64,000 bases of DNA from Fasciolopsis buskii (lineage: Eukaryota; Platyhelminthes; Trematoda; Plagiorchiida; Fasciolidae), in assembly GCA_008360955.1 (NCBI GenBank), contig LUCM01006469.1, positions 109,286 through 173,285 on the forward strand. The letters run 5' to 3'. Each line of letters opens with the position of its first letter. The stretch's first letter is position 1. Positions 49,970 through 61,900 of this stretch are shown one piece after another. The notes under the pieces are model-generated. The model was not told the origin of the DNA. It searched no databases and saw only the letters and a list, made by a program, of their open reading frames with translations. A program made the translations under genes and the position numbers.

Positions 49970-51109
49970 GTGAGCCACGTTACCACTCTAAAGATTTCGA
50001 GCCAATTTCGACCGAAGCCACCCAAAACATTTAAACAAATTATCTTACATACTTGTTAGGGATGGAATATTTTTTATACGGCAAAAAGTAAGTTGCTAAC
50101 AGACTTTGTTTGGGATATCTGAGTCAGCAAATATTGTCAAACCTTGAACTAGTAGTAACGTCAAATTGACACAATGTTCCACATGCCAAAAACAACCGCA
50201 AAGCGCAACCACCTCATTTTGTTCGGAAAAAAGGCCTTTGTGACAATTCAGTTTGTTTTTCTTCTTTACTCACGCGATTTGTATCAGTTAACAAAAGATT
50301 TTAAAACCTTTATGTGAAGGCAGATTGTGAACTACCGATTGAAACTCAGGTTTAAGGTATGCACATCTGCGTTGCCCATGCTCATACAACAACATTTTTT
50401 GAACACTCAGGATGTCTGCTAATTAAACCAAGGTTAATGCAGTACAAAATAGCCATGGAAACTGTAACCGAGTGCGAAGTAATTTAACGTGCACGTTATG
50501 ACATCTTGGAGAATCCGAGTATTACTTTCCTGATTAAGCTAGTTTCGGAAGTCACCCATCCCCATATTCGGTCATGCACACGAAGAACCTCTAGGTAGTT
50601 GTAAATCATCGATATCAGCTTATCCACGACCGCTTCCAGATTGTGTTGCTCTGTTAATCGGTCCCCATTGGCCTGCGATAACAAGCATTTCAGTCGAGAC
50701 ACTGTCTTCGCATCAGATGCTTGGGAAACTGATAACTCATCAAGTTCTCTCTTGTCAAAGAGTACAAAAATTCATCAAGGCAATTCTAGTCCCAGTTACT
50801 ACGGTCGATTTCCGTTAGGGCAAAAAGTGTGCGAGGAATCTTGTCGAAATATGATGAAGTGACACCTTTGGAAACACCTGCCTGGGTAGATTACGTCATC
50901 CGTAAAACTACAGATGGGTTAGGTGTCAGCGTTCCTCACGGCCGTACAGCGCATCGTGTGTGATATCATTTCTCAAATTCCCTGCCAAGTTGCAATCAAC
51001 ATTTCACACGGAAGTGTTCCTAGTTGCTCAAGCTATCAACGACTATCCGTGTAAAGGAAAAAGGGAAAAACTAAGAAAATTATAGTTCTACTTTGCTATC
51101 AGCAATAAT

Positions 51110-51247
51110 ATGGCGTTGGTCTTGAAACTGAGGGGATGGTTTTGGCTACCCCTAGTTTCTTCAGCCAATGTTGGCTACGCGGACGAGACAAGAACTGGTG
51201 GGTTTCAATTTGGTCTACTTTACCCTAAACAAAGTCCTTCTGCCTGA
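51110..51247 (+). other. Small open frame with signal-peptide-like start
   Basis: A 45-residue frame begins MALVLKLRGWFWLPLVSSA, a basic then hydrophobic stretch ending in small residues like a signal peptide, followed by NVGYADETRTGGFQFGLLYP. It overlaps the exon candidate at 51165 in another frame; only one of the two can be right. No family is recognised. Confidence 0.12.
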
Positions 51248-51539
51248 AGAAGAAATAATGCCGCGTTTATCAGACCACATTTGTGTTAATTCCGAACAGC
51301 GAATTCCACCTCCTCATCCCACCCCCCTCAAAATTTTGTGCGTCGAGTCTCTGAAAAAAGAAAGCGATCAAACAACTTTTCAGCCGCGCATAAGTCCCCT
51401 TTCGCGAAATCCCAGAAGTACAAATCAAAGAGCACATCGATGCACAAGCGTTTCGTTTTCAAGGAATCCGATTTTGAAGTATGCCTTTGAACTATGTCTG
51501 AAAATTTCATCACAAAAGGTGGGATATGAATTCTCATAA
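51165..51539 (+). CDS. Weak candidate terminal exon
   Basis: A strong acceptor (CCCCTAGTTTCTTCAG) opens a 124-codon frame beginning PMLATRTRQELVGFNLVYFT and ending at TAA. The centre is rich in Pro, Ser and basic residues. No domain is recognised. It fits no neighbour with certainty and lies between two members of the phase-matched chain, so it would be skipped or belong to another transcript. Confidence 0.18.
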   Translation, partial: PMLATRTRQELVGFNLVYFTLNKVLLPEEEIMPRLSDHICVNSEQRIPPPHPTPLKILCVESLKKESDQTTFQPRISPLSRNPRSTNQRAHRCTSVSFSRNPILKYAFELCLKISSQKVGYEFS

Positions 51540-52178
51540 GACATTGTCCATCTATTGATTCTGGTTCACTTGATAGTACGATCTATCAATTCTGGAAATT
51601 AGGCCGAACATCGTTTTTCTAACAAATAAGTAACGGTGACCTACGCGTACAAATACGTTGCCTGGAAATTTGTGCATTCATGCTGAATACTACAGAATCA
51701 CGGGTACTGTTTTGTATTTTACTCAAAGACCAAAATTCAATCCACTTCGGTGATGCAAAATTCAACTGACATTTTCGGCTTGCTAGTGCGGATTTGTTCG
51801 AGATGAAAGTCAGTCGGTTTCTGCGCGGGCGGTTAACTGTAAGTACAAGTAAAGAAATATCGAATGCTTTAAAATGCAATAGGGCATGTTTGCATGCAAG
51901 AAATACCAAAGCAGTAGTTGTTTTCAACAGGTAGTTGAACACTATTCTTGTTGCACAACACGTAAAATATCAAATACCGATAAAAACGCTAGGGAATCAA
52001 GATATTCTGATATTTCTAATGCCCACTCATCTAACTTCACCCGCTTCGGTTTTGCTCTATTCCCACAGGATTCCTTGTGGCATTCGAGCAACTCTTTTCG
52101 AAAAATTTATTTCGAAAGTCGTCTTTTTATCAGCTTGCTAGCTGAGTAGGAATCTGTTTTAAAAACCGATTCTTTTAG

Positions 52179-52255
52179 ATGATTTCCTGCATCTCATCAG
52201 CAATATATTCTGACCTAATCCCGGTTTGGTTCTCGCCGGAGACAGGCTATTTACA
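52179..52255 (+). CDS. Candidate exon 3 of the 44-64 kb chain
   Basis: Acceptor AAAACCGATTCTTTTAG, 25 codons (MISCISSAIYSDLIPVWFSP, then ETGYL) and donor ACA|GTAAGT. Only one frame is open. It enters in phase 0 and leaves with two bases over, fitting the exon at 58827. The DLIPVWFSPETGY stretch is strongly protein-like, but I cannot assign a family. Confidence 0.28.
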
Positions 52256-54217
52256 GTAAGTTCAGTCAATCCTCGATTTCATGCCCGCCACCTGGTCCAA
52301 TGATCTGACGACGTAACACCGTTCGCAACATTTCGGCTGTGTGGATTTGACCACATTATTTTTCTACCTTAGAGCAAAATTGTGCAGTTAAAATGCACAT
52401 CCAAATGTCTCTCCGGAGCAGCAATTTGTCATTTTGCTCCTTATTAGCTGACAAACCGTCGGCAATAAATCAAGGTAATAAGTGCATTTCTTGTCAGATA
52501 AATCGGCGATGCATAGAATGTCATGGATGACAAGTTGTTTTATTTTATTTTCTGCTCGAGGATGTAACAGAGCGCCAAATTTGGGGAAATTGCTGGGCTT
52601 ATCCCTGTTACGAGAGAGAGTTAACGAATCACTCAGGATACTTTTTCCATACTGTCAAATCCTCGTTCTCAGTTAATAAAGAAGAACGAAGAAGGCATGC
52701 GCTTGTTTGTCGTTTTCATACAAAGTTCAAGTTGGTTGAGCAAATAACATGAGATTATTCGTGTTACTCTTTGCTTGCTGGAACTCACGTGTACTTACTT
52801 TTGAGCGGCACCCTTGTCAATCGATAGTGATCCCAAGACAGTAAGAACTTGCAATCACAAAATGTGACGAACGCATTTCAGAGAGTACGATGAGTGAATG
52901 TGCTGTAAATGTTGATCATAAATGACAAGATGACTGAAGTCATAGGAAACAAATTTTTTTACCTTTGCATGAAACAGAAACCCGCTCGCTCAGTTAGCCC
53001 AAATTTAAACGCTGGACAGAAATCTCTCCGACCAGTCCATGTTTACTTGGCCATTCGACACGAATGCAAAATGTGATCACATTGTCTCGGTTCAGAAATG
53101 TTTGAGTTCACTTCGAAGAATTAGGAATATTATTTTATGCAGCGGCATTTTGTCCTATTTTAAGCACGAAAAAGTTAGAAGAGTCTGTAGCGTTTGGCCG
53201 GGGATCGGTTATTTGATTCTGGAATTGTGTTTGCCTTTAATCCGATTGAGTTGCCCAATTTTCATTCCTTTTTGTTTCCACGCGAATGAAAGCTGTTCGG
53301 GGCAATGATGAGCGATTGTTTGTAAACGGGACCCTACCCAATGCTTTTTCCGATCAGCTCAGTCCCCTTTTACTATGGACGGTTCACGCAATGTACGTTT
53401 GTTCTCTCCAATTTTAAATACCCCTCGGTCTTTCTCTTGTGCTATTGCAAATTCCAAGTCAGCAGAGTGAATAGAAAGAATGAACTTTAAGCAAAATTTT
53501 AGCGAAATGAAACCCTTGTTTGTATGTTCGTTGGTTAATCAAATTTATTGGAAAAATCATGTCTGATTTACCTGTAACTTGGTATCATTTTTCGAATGTC
53601 AGAAATCAATATAGCTTAGGACAAGCTTACCGTCTTGATGAAAGTGTTTGGGACTTCTTTAATCCCGATAACCAATTAGGCGAATTGATATTCCCATATT
53701 AAACAGATCTTTCTTATCAAGCAGTTGTTGCGCTTTGAGCTTTGACAAATCTATAGACAGTTTTCTGACTTGATCAACATGGTTTCACTAAATGTCATCA
53801 GTTTCCAACTTGGCTTGCCTAAAAATGTAAAGTCGGCCTGAATGTTGGGTGGTACTAAAAAGCTGGCATTTCATTTCGCAGGAAGACCTCGGGCCACCTT
53901 GACATGTTCCTGGGCCAAGTTTAGTCAGGTTCTACCGGCTTAATGACCATCTGCTTCTTCCGGAAGCATTCGCCGGGAGGGGGGGGGGCGGAACGCGGGA
54001 AATACAGGCTGTCGAGCATCAATCTCGACGTTATTTCCACATTTCGTCAGAGGCAGAAAATCTTAAGTTTAATGTAGGCCTCCAAACAAATGGAATCACA
54101 TCGAAGCGGTTGTCCTCCTTTCCTGTTCTCGTCAACAGACTGGCAGAAAATCAAATTTAACACTGCTTTTAGTGGTTTTTCTTCTCAGTAGTAAATTTCG
54201 CATACGGATAGATAAAA
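52256..54217. other. Unexplained region
   Basis: A strong acceptor (TATTTTTCTACCTTAG) at 52373 opens a 50-codon frame ending with a CISCQINRRCIECHG stretch. Its phase does not fit the neighbouring exon. A frame at 53520-53702 ends SVWDFFNPDNQLGELIFPY and looks protein-like but is short. A run of ten G lies at 53979-53988. Confidence 0.35.
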
Positions 54218-54302
54218 AAGTTTCCCTAGAAGCATATGACCGGTTTAGCGGTTGTTGCCGCACTTCAGGTATGCGTACCCGACATTATTCTGCCCAACCC
54301 AT
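54218..54302 (-). repeat. Dispersed hammerhead-bearing repeat, copy B
   Basis: Aligns over about 85 bases with 20101-20186 (plus strand: TTTCCCTAGAA, GACCGGTTT, TTCAGGTATGCGTACCCGA, ATTCTGCCCAACC). Same orientation and same core position as copy A. Confidence 0.55.
54232..54274 (-). ncRNA. Hammerhead ribozyme motif, decayed core
   Basis: On the minus strand: stem I GCATAC, box CTGAAGT, 14-base stem-loop II GCGGCAACAACCGC, TAAAC, CG, GTC, ATATGC. Stem II here is perfect (GCGG with CCGC) and stem I keeps its outer five pairs. Compared with copy A, the outermost stem I pair changes from A-T to G-C on both strands, a compensatory change. Both catalytic boxes carry substitutions (A9 to T, G12 to T), so it should be inactive. 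Confidence 0.5.
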
Positions 54303-57300
54303 AGTCTTCTGAATCTCGGAGATACTTCAGAAACCTCCGCTTATTGCTCATCCAATAACGTAATTTCACAGGGTCTTAGTATCCGCAGTGTGGTCCTTTT
54401 AATGGAAATTGTAGAAGTGATTTTAAGAACTTTTTTCTGACTTGCCTCCGGTTACTTTTCAAGACTAAGAAGACAAGTGATTTGATTAAGAAAGTTTCCG
54501 TGTACAGTAGCTGTTGGCGGTTTACAAGAACCGCGCCTATGGTGAACGTTAACAAAATCACTTTTTCACTTTGAAACCCAATTCCACTGGAAACAGAAGC
54601 GCATTACGGCACCCGAATTGCAACCAAAATAATTTTTTGTAATGTTTCCATCGAATCTTCTTATTTGCATCTTGATATTTATGTAATCCCAATAGATGAC
54701 TAACAATTCACGTAAGTAAATCGATCACTTTAAGCTTGGAATTCTCTGAAGAGATCAATATCGAGGTCAAGAATAGAGAAGAAATGCGCTATTTTTGTCC
54801 CAGATTCAACGGAGTGAAGACATCGTTGTTATGCTCTCAAACGCATGCTGACTGGAATGAGAAACGTGGACCCGTTTTCCAAGATTTCCGCGACATGGTT
54901 ACAAAATCTTCGTCATAAGTTTTCCAACAAACTCTTACATTAGGACCTCTGTTCACAGACCTTGACCCATTCTGTTCATCTTCTGCTCTGATGCTGTTCA
55001 TAATCCAAACATTTTGAGCAACAGAATGCTTCCAGCTATTTTTCACCGACTTGGGATTTTGTGAATGAGAATGAAACCGGTCGCATTCCTCCGAAATCAT
55101 CCACATAAGATCCCTAATCAATGTTTGTATCCTTTACAAGTCAAAAGGTAGGGCGGGCTTGATTTGTTATCCTTCGTCGAATCGATTGTAAGGCTGCATT
55201 TCTAAAACCAAGTCACGTAATGACCATCTACCTCGAAACCGCACCACACGCTGACACTTCTTCAATATCTTGACCGTCGATCAGTTCATATGGATCCCGT
55301 GTCCACTAGTGGGCTTATATCCTCTCCGTTGGGTGAGCAGAAGTGATGGCGACTTTATTTATTTTTCTTACCTTTCACCGATATGTTACGAATACAAATC
55401 AAAAATTATTTAAAATAATCAATTAACGATCGGCGAAAATGGACAAGTGAGCAAATGTATCAGTGAATAGGGCTAAATGTCTTTTTAATTTTAGCTCTTA
55501 TTTTCATTTCTGGAGATGTTTTGTTAAGGGAATTTACAGTAGAAATTACAGTTATTTGTAACATAGCAACCGTAAAATAGATAAAACGGAATTCCGTTCC
55601 ACTTTCAAGCCCTCTCTAGGTGTGTGTGCTGGCGGAGAAATGTGTGAAAAGTGTCCTAATGTAGAAACCTACGAAGTGCGAGCTTCGGAGTTAGGAGCCA
55701 TTCAACTGGTGCACAAATTATGTGAACCAACTAATAATAAGCTGCAAAATTACTTAACTTATTGCTTTTGCACTGGTGCATTTGATTTTGTTTCGAGTTG
55801 AATGTTTTACCCAATAGGTTAGACGGGCTGACTCTCAACGGTTCTCGGTGCATCGGTATCACATGGTATACCACCTTTTTCAGACGTCAAGCAAACATTG
55901 CCCATCTCCGTAAGAGCACATGATTTAGTCTCAGTCTTCCTTGGCAATGGTTGAGATGCAATGACGTTCTAAGATTTTGACATCGAACATCGTTTGGTCA
56001 GGGCGTGTATTCATTTTTACGCACCTGAGTTTTGAACCTAAAGAAGCATCCCGTAGAGAGAATCAACGTATTCCTTAAAGAAAATAGAGACATGCAAGCC
56101 CTATTCATCGATTGTAGAGTTTTCAATTTAACGACAAAGGAATATTTTGTATGCTATGATTGTTTTCCTGCCACTGAGGTGGAATGTTTTGGTTAGGATG
56201 ATAACTATTCGATTGCAAATAGAAATGAAACCCCTGGACTGTAATCGTACACAGTGGTGATCGGCAAGCAATGAAACTGTCTTTGATTGAAACGAGCTTC
56301 TGTTCTCATTGTCTTATCCGTTTTGAAAATCAAGACCTTGGCAGACAAAGCGGCAGGCAAATTAATCAGCAGTTTCAATACAACCTCAGTATTCCCGATG
56401 CAGGCACACTGCAGAAATGAAACTTCTATTGTTTCATAGATTTATTGGAATAAATAATTGCTAATGTATCATTCTTGAATTGTACTGTTTGGCGGGGCAA
56501 CTCTAAAAAATAAAGCTTCATAGTTTCAAAGGAAATGTCAGGCAACCAGTACCAGGGAATTCTTGTGTATCGAAGGAAACCATTTGTTTCGATGTTTCGA
56601 TAATTTCACAAATGGTTCGAAGATAGAATTTTACGAAACTTAAGTGACACTCCAGTTAGTTGAAATCGAGGGCGCATCTTTTTGCTTGCTGTTTTCTATC
56701 CATGATGAACACATTCTGGCCGGGGATAGTTAGTTATGCAGTAACAGCGTCATCCGTTGATAGGCGACATTATTAATTAAGGGTGATCACGTGATTTATC
56801 CTGGGCTAACTACTATTCGCTCAGTGAACGGATTTTCTGACATTATATTTACGATTTCGTTTTTTTTTCTTTTTTCAATTATTTTTGAACTGTTGACTTC
56901 ACGATGATTAACGATTTTCGATGCAACTTCAAAATACACTAGGGGCTTTTCGACATGAATTATGCTCAAAATATTCTTGACTTTTTTGTTCATGTATTGA
57001 AGAGTAGAAATGGGCGCTGACTCGACATTCATATTTCTCCCTTGGGAATTTACAAACTCGTGCAGAACTCCCAGTCACGCAAACTACTTTTCTTCACCAC
57101 GTTTTGGTTTGGTCACGATAATTCCCATGGTAACCAGTGTTTAATTAGGCGTCCAAATATACGTTTTTTTTCTTTATTCATCCCAAAATTAATCAACTTA
57201 CTGGGTGACTTATACCATAAACAATCAACAAAACTCTTTCTGAACAACTGGGCTCAAGTGGAATTAATTTGTTGCACATTGTTCATATTGATACAAATAG

Positions 57301-58356
57301 TCCGTCCAGACGCTTAATTTGAGATCCACGCTATAATTTGTCTTATACTGCAATGTGTATTTATCAGTTAAGTTAGCCGTTGGGTATATATTTCCAAATG
57401 ACATCAGTAACGGGTAGCCAAATGTTTCATAATCAACAGCAGTATACCCCGTACTTGAAAAAAGTGGTGACAGTGTTCATCACGGCAGTCTAAAACAAAT
57501 AGGCAAATTCCACCACGGTTCAACTAATAAACGTAGACGTCGCACCTTCTTCGTTGGGTCAGAGTGCCCAGCCTGGCAAACGTGCTCGTGTGTCTTCACC
57601 ATACCGAACGAGTTCCAATCATTTTCGGTAGCATAACGCGATTTCCATGGACTGATTTACTCGAACTAGAAATGTGAAGTTGTAAACGATGAACTCAAAG
57701 AACAGAATACTATTTCTGCAATCAGGATGAGATTCACATTCATTTTACGCCCGGTTCGAGGTGAAACCGGATTTCTAATGGACTGCATCATCCAGCTGGA
57801 CAATGCATCCATGATTTGGTGGCATGAAACTGAATCGCACGGGACACCCCTTAAACTACCGACTAGATGTTATACCGCTGAGTTGTCGTTTGCTAGGCTC
57901 CGAAAACACGATTCACGTGACTGAAAATCATGTGTTTCGTAAACCACTCGTTCAATGACACACGGCAGCTAAAGTGTTTTAATCATTGAATTAGCATCGT
58001 CAATCATTCTTCCTCATTCAAGGCCAGGAACCATATACATGTTTTCTTAATTGGCATAATAGGCTCGCGCATGCGCCAAGTTAACTAGTATAAATTAGCA
58101 GAATCGCGTTTCACCCTTGGCGGATATCAGAAACTCACCAATATCTGTCATGCAGTAAGTGATTACATCACGGCAGACTATGTTTGGCGTGAGAAAAAGC
58201 TTGTTTTACTCAGTTGTCGGCACCAGAATCCATTTAAATCATTAGTGACGTGAATAAATGATGAATCACTACAAATCATTTAGCAATTTATCGGGTGTTT
58301 AGCAAATAAGACACAGGGCTTACAAGTATGTACCCACTGGTGTTGGTGTCTGTCCT
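54303..58356. other. Unexplained region
   Basis: Frames at 54736-54918 (plus), 54837-55121 (minus) and 57727-57924 have no recognised domain. The minus strand near 57830-57900 has CAACTCAGCGGTATAACATC, a tRNA A-box-like stretch. A GCA|GTAAGT at 58155 follows a short open frame (RFTLGGYQKLTNICHA). Confidence 0.35.
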
Positions 58357-58427
58357 GTAACTATTGTTGCCGTTGCCGCAGGTACTGTGCTTTGCCATGC
58401 CGACGGAATGTCGAAATTTGCTTGCTG

Positions 58428-58470
58428 AAACACGACTAGTTTCGCCACTGCTGCCGCTCATCAGGTTTGC
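58428..58470 (-). ncRNA. Hammerhead ribozyme motif with intact core
   Basis: On the minus strand: GCAAAC (stem I), CTGATGA, 14-base stem-loop II GCGGCAGCAGTGGC, GAAAC, TA, GTC, GTGTTT. All conserved hammerhead residues are present: CUGAUGA, GAAA, and a GUC cleavage triplet. Stem III is a single C-G pair with a two-base loop, so cleavage would probably need a dimer, as known for minimal hammerheads in Penelope-like elements. Stem I pairs imperfectly. A second, core-deleted unit lies at 58357-58385. Confidence 0.6.
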
Positions 58471-58826
58471 GGACCCGGAACGGGCAGGTGAGTGGAACGT
58501 GAACTTGTGGAGTTCATCCACTGAACACTATCCTCCATCACAGTTTATCCGGTCTAGGGACAAAGTCAGACAATTATGCCGCTAATCTTGTCTCATTCGT
58601 CATCAAACCAGAATTATAATGGGCTAGTCAGTTATTAGAATGGTTGAGTGTGGTTCGCATCTCGTCAAACTCGTTAGTTTTCGATTGTCTTCACACCGAC
58701 CGGAATAACTGATAGCCTATTTACTGGTGGAAGTGCATACCATGTGAAGTGAAACTAATTGAAAATTTTGACAGGTTGCTAATTAAAAATTGCCGAAACA
58801 CTTTTCCGAACCCATTTGATGTTTAG

Positions 58827-58952
58827 CTTGAATGACGGAAATGAATTCGCACTGAAGAACACGACCCGTTTGCACCCTGCCAGTCGTTTTTCTCCGCTCA
58901 CCTTGTTGTTTTCGGGCCATATCGTTCCACAGGTGTGGGATGTAAAAGCAAG
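58827..58952 (+). CDS. Candidate exon 4 of the 44-64 kb chain
   Basis: Acceptor CCCATTTGATGTTTAG, donor GCAAG|GTGAGT, which is the ideal consensus. Only one of three frames is open across 126 bases; its peptide begins LNDGNEFALKNTTRLHPASR and ends SGHIVPQVWDVKA. It takes one base from the previous exon and passes on two, and so keeps phase. Its donor joins in frame to the exon 253 bases downstream. No family is recognised. Confidence 0.3.
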
Positions 58953-59205
58953 GTGAGTTTTTTGGGAACTAACAAAAATAAACAATCGCGGAAGCTGCAA
59001 ACTTGCCGCATGAGTTATGCTAGGTGTCAAGTCTAATTCGCAATTCACTTTGGCCAAGCGAAAACCTCATGCCAGACAGATGGAATTCCATCCGGTTTTC
59101 GCATGCTGAAAAGTGCGCGAAAATTTATGGGACATATGCTCGATAGACGGGACTAAACATCACGAATTCCATCCAATTCTTCTGCTCATCTTCATTCCAT
59201 TCGAG

Positions 59206-59338
59206 GAAAATTTCAATGACTGCGAATAAACAATTGTACAATGCTGATGCGCATTTCGTTGGTTCTGAATTTCCTGTCGCTGGAATTCCACTCTTCACTT
59301 CGATGTGCAACATGTTCCTCGGCGAACGATGCTACCTC
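59206..59338 (+). CDS. Candidate exon 5 of the 44-64 kb chain
   Basis: A long pyrimidine tract (TCTTCTGCTCATCTTCATTC, CATTCGAG) precedes it; the donor is CTC|GTGAGA. Only one frame is open: one carried base plus 44 codons (KISMTANKQLYNADAHFVGS and more, with FPVAGIPLFTSMCNMF). It ends in phase 0, matching the candidate at 63424. The Penelope-like element would lie in the following intron. No family is recognised. Confidence 0.3.
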
Positions 59339-60131
59339 GTGAGAAATTCTACCCACGACCATTGCTACCGTCACTCAGGACTTATATGGTTTCCGTGTGT
59401 ACCGTAATCTTCTCTGCCTAAATTCTCAAGCACTTCGGTCATTTATGCAAAACCGTTCTGTACTCCACGCACCTCAAAAAAATAAAAAAAGGGTTGAATC
59501 AGATTATCTGCACTTTCAAGTGCTGCTTGTTACTTGCATTTGTCACAGTTTAGTCTAGCACCTTGCAAAATAGTTTGCAATCTGTACATCTGTTTCACTA
59601 AAAGCCTTAAAGAAGCGAAAAAAATTACTTCCCATTATGCACTTAATATTTATTGTTTTACTTAAAACTCTCATCACGGATGACTATCAAGTCGGGTTCT
59701 AACGACATTGCTAAGCTGTGAAGAACACTCAGGTTAGGATCTGCCGAAAATCTCGTAGGATGAGTTCGGAAACTCACCTCAGGTGCTCATTCGGACAATC
59801 ACGTGGTGATTCAACCTGACTGGTGTTGTTCTGAATCCTCCCACAGTCGTCTGACTTCCTTACTAGATGGCTATCACTCCCTTCCTGAAACCGATTCACA
59901 TTGCAGGTTTAGTAAAAACGAATTTACAAAAGACAAGAGATAATTGAGACTTTGGTTCAAATAGGTAGGCAGTAAGGTACTTTTCACACATGTAAGCACT
60001 TCGAGCATAAAGCCAGTGATCACACCCACCATTCCGTGTAAAACTTCTGTTCACTTGCAAATACAGTGAGAGATTTTAGCCGAATATATCCATGATGAAA
60101 ACGAGCTTGTTCGTCAACATGTGTATTCTCA

Positions 60132-61720
60132 ATGTGCTCAGTCGGAATTTTCAAGGAATTGCAAAAAGTCAAGGACCCAGTTGTCATCCTTTATTTTTTT
60201 TACTTTTACTGTGTAATGAAAGGGCCTAATAGACATATCAAGTTCTGTACGAAACTGGCGTTGGCTAGAGCTCACATTCAGTTCTTGGATGATTGTATAC
60301 CAAAATCTGACCTCCCAAATCGATATCGTACTTTGTTAAGGAGAAATCGGATACACTTTACTAAAATGTCACTTTTAATACTTGCTCTTAACGAACGTGA
60401 TACCGCGTACAATCGAACAGCGGAATAAGAACGAATATCTGGGACATCAGCTCATGCGCTCGTCCAATTGAGTGAGGAAGAAAAAAAATCTATCGGGAAA
60501 TACGTTCAATCCATTGTACAAAAACAGGTGAACCAGAAACGCCAAGTGTTAATGAAACGATTGGAAGGATCCAAACCATCGAGTGAGTTTCCGCAGAACC
60601 CTGATCGATTTGTTCACAATTTGTCAAACTTCAAGTTAGACAAGACGTTGTTAGAAGTTTTATCCCTGGGACCCAATTTTTTGCCCAAAGAGCCAAATTG
60701 CACAAATGGGAGTGAAAGTTGGATTTGAAAACCCTTTTCTCAGTTGTCGAACGCATCCCCCACATCGCAAATGGAAATTCCAGTGTTTAAATCAGCTATG
60801 GTGAACACTTGCTATCAGTACCATGGCGCTAGAGATACAACGAGTGGGTTATTAAAACCAGAATATAAGAGACGGTCAAGAGAACTGTAGAAAAATGCAG
60901 ACATCATGTTTTCAAGACCAGATAAGGGTACAGGTATAGTGCTCCTTAACAAGTCTGACTACGTAGCGAAAATGGAAGCCATTCTGAATAACAAGTCGAA
61001 AAACAATGCATCAGATTGAAAAATGGTTGTCCAGCATCCTGAGACGGTTGAAACAAAAGGATATAGTAGATTCGACCACATTCGAACAAATTTGGCCTAA
61101 GGAACGAGTATTCCGAGAATGTACGGTTTACCTAAATTACATAATGGGGTTCCTTTGAGACCTAATTTCGAAATCTCCAATCTGCCGTACCATGCTGTGG
61201 CGAAATGGCTAGCTAGGTTGCTGGAACCAATTAGGCGGACGGTAACAAGACAGCCTCAGCGATACATTTGAGCTTATCAACTCCGTGAAAGAGTTAAATG
61301 TGAAAGGACGACGAACGCTTTCTTTAGACGTCACCGACCCTTTTACCGTAGTTCCGATCACGGAAACAATCGCCTACCTCTGTGACTACATCGAGAGTAG
61401 TGGGTTAACGACAATTCTTCCAATAGTAGACTTGAAACAACTACTGTACTTGTGTACCTGCAATGTCCAGTTTACATTCAACGATCAAATTTACCGTCAA
61501 AATGACGGTATAGCAATGGTCCACTGCTGGCCGACATTTTCCTAGCAAAGCTGGAAGGTGGGCCACTCGAATCGTCAGTGCAAACCCTCCACTTATACAC
61601 ACGTTATGTGAATTACACCTTCTGTGTACTCTGTTCCTTGGCGAGAACTAATCAACCGCTGAGCAAGTTCAACTCGGCTCACAAAAGTGAAATTCACAAC
61701 ATAGCTGGAGTTGAACAATG
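60132..61720 (+). pseudogene. Penelope-type reverse transcriptase, broken
   Basis: Pieces in order: an N-terminal region (KFCTKLALARAHIQFLDDCI and LPNRYRTLLRRNRI) to a TAA at 60426; a Lys-rich part to 60726; SRPDKGTGIVLLNKSDY at about 60916-60966, matching the conserved DKG.G.V region; motif A as SLDVTDPFTVVPITETI at about 61320 with its Asp intact; YRQNDGIAM at about 61493-61519, matching the Y.Q.DG.AMG.P region; and YTRYVNYTFC, where the catalytic YVDD is YVNY (61605-61616). At least four stops or frameshifts separate them. Confidence 0.75.
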
Positions 61721-61769
61721 AAACAGCATTCCTAGACAGACAATTAGTTGGTCGAGAAGACGGGTCAGT

Positions 61770-61900
61770 TCCTTTTTGTATCTATTCGTTCACATGTTCC
61801 TGTGGGACAATGTAAGTCAGCGCACAACCAGGCGCTTGTCTGAACGCTTCCGTGAGCACCACCCTCCATGGTTGGGCATTGGAAAAATTACGTCACATAA
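61770..61900 (+). pseudogene. GIY-YIG-type endonuclease remnant of the Penelope-like element
   Basis: TTRRLSERFREHHPPWLG at about 61832-61885 matches the conserved stretch after the YVG residues in Penelope endonucleases. Just upstream a second frame gives FTCSCG, the usual cysteine pair, so a frameshift lies between. The GIY and YIG residues themselves are not both readable. Confidence 0.6.

Noticed and set aside
52190..52204. Minus-strand CTGATGAG in the exon candidate
   Set aside because: No paired stem II and no GAAAC in the right place; the match falls inside a better exon reading.
57830..57900. Minus-strand tRNA-like stretch AACTCAGCGGTATAAC
   Set aside because: The B-box counterpart (GTGCGATTCAGTTT) is too weak, and no other copy was found.
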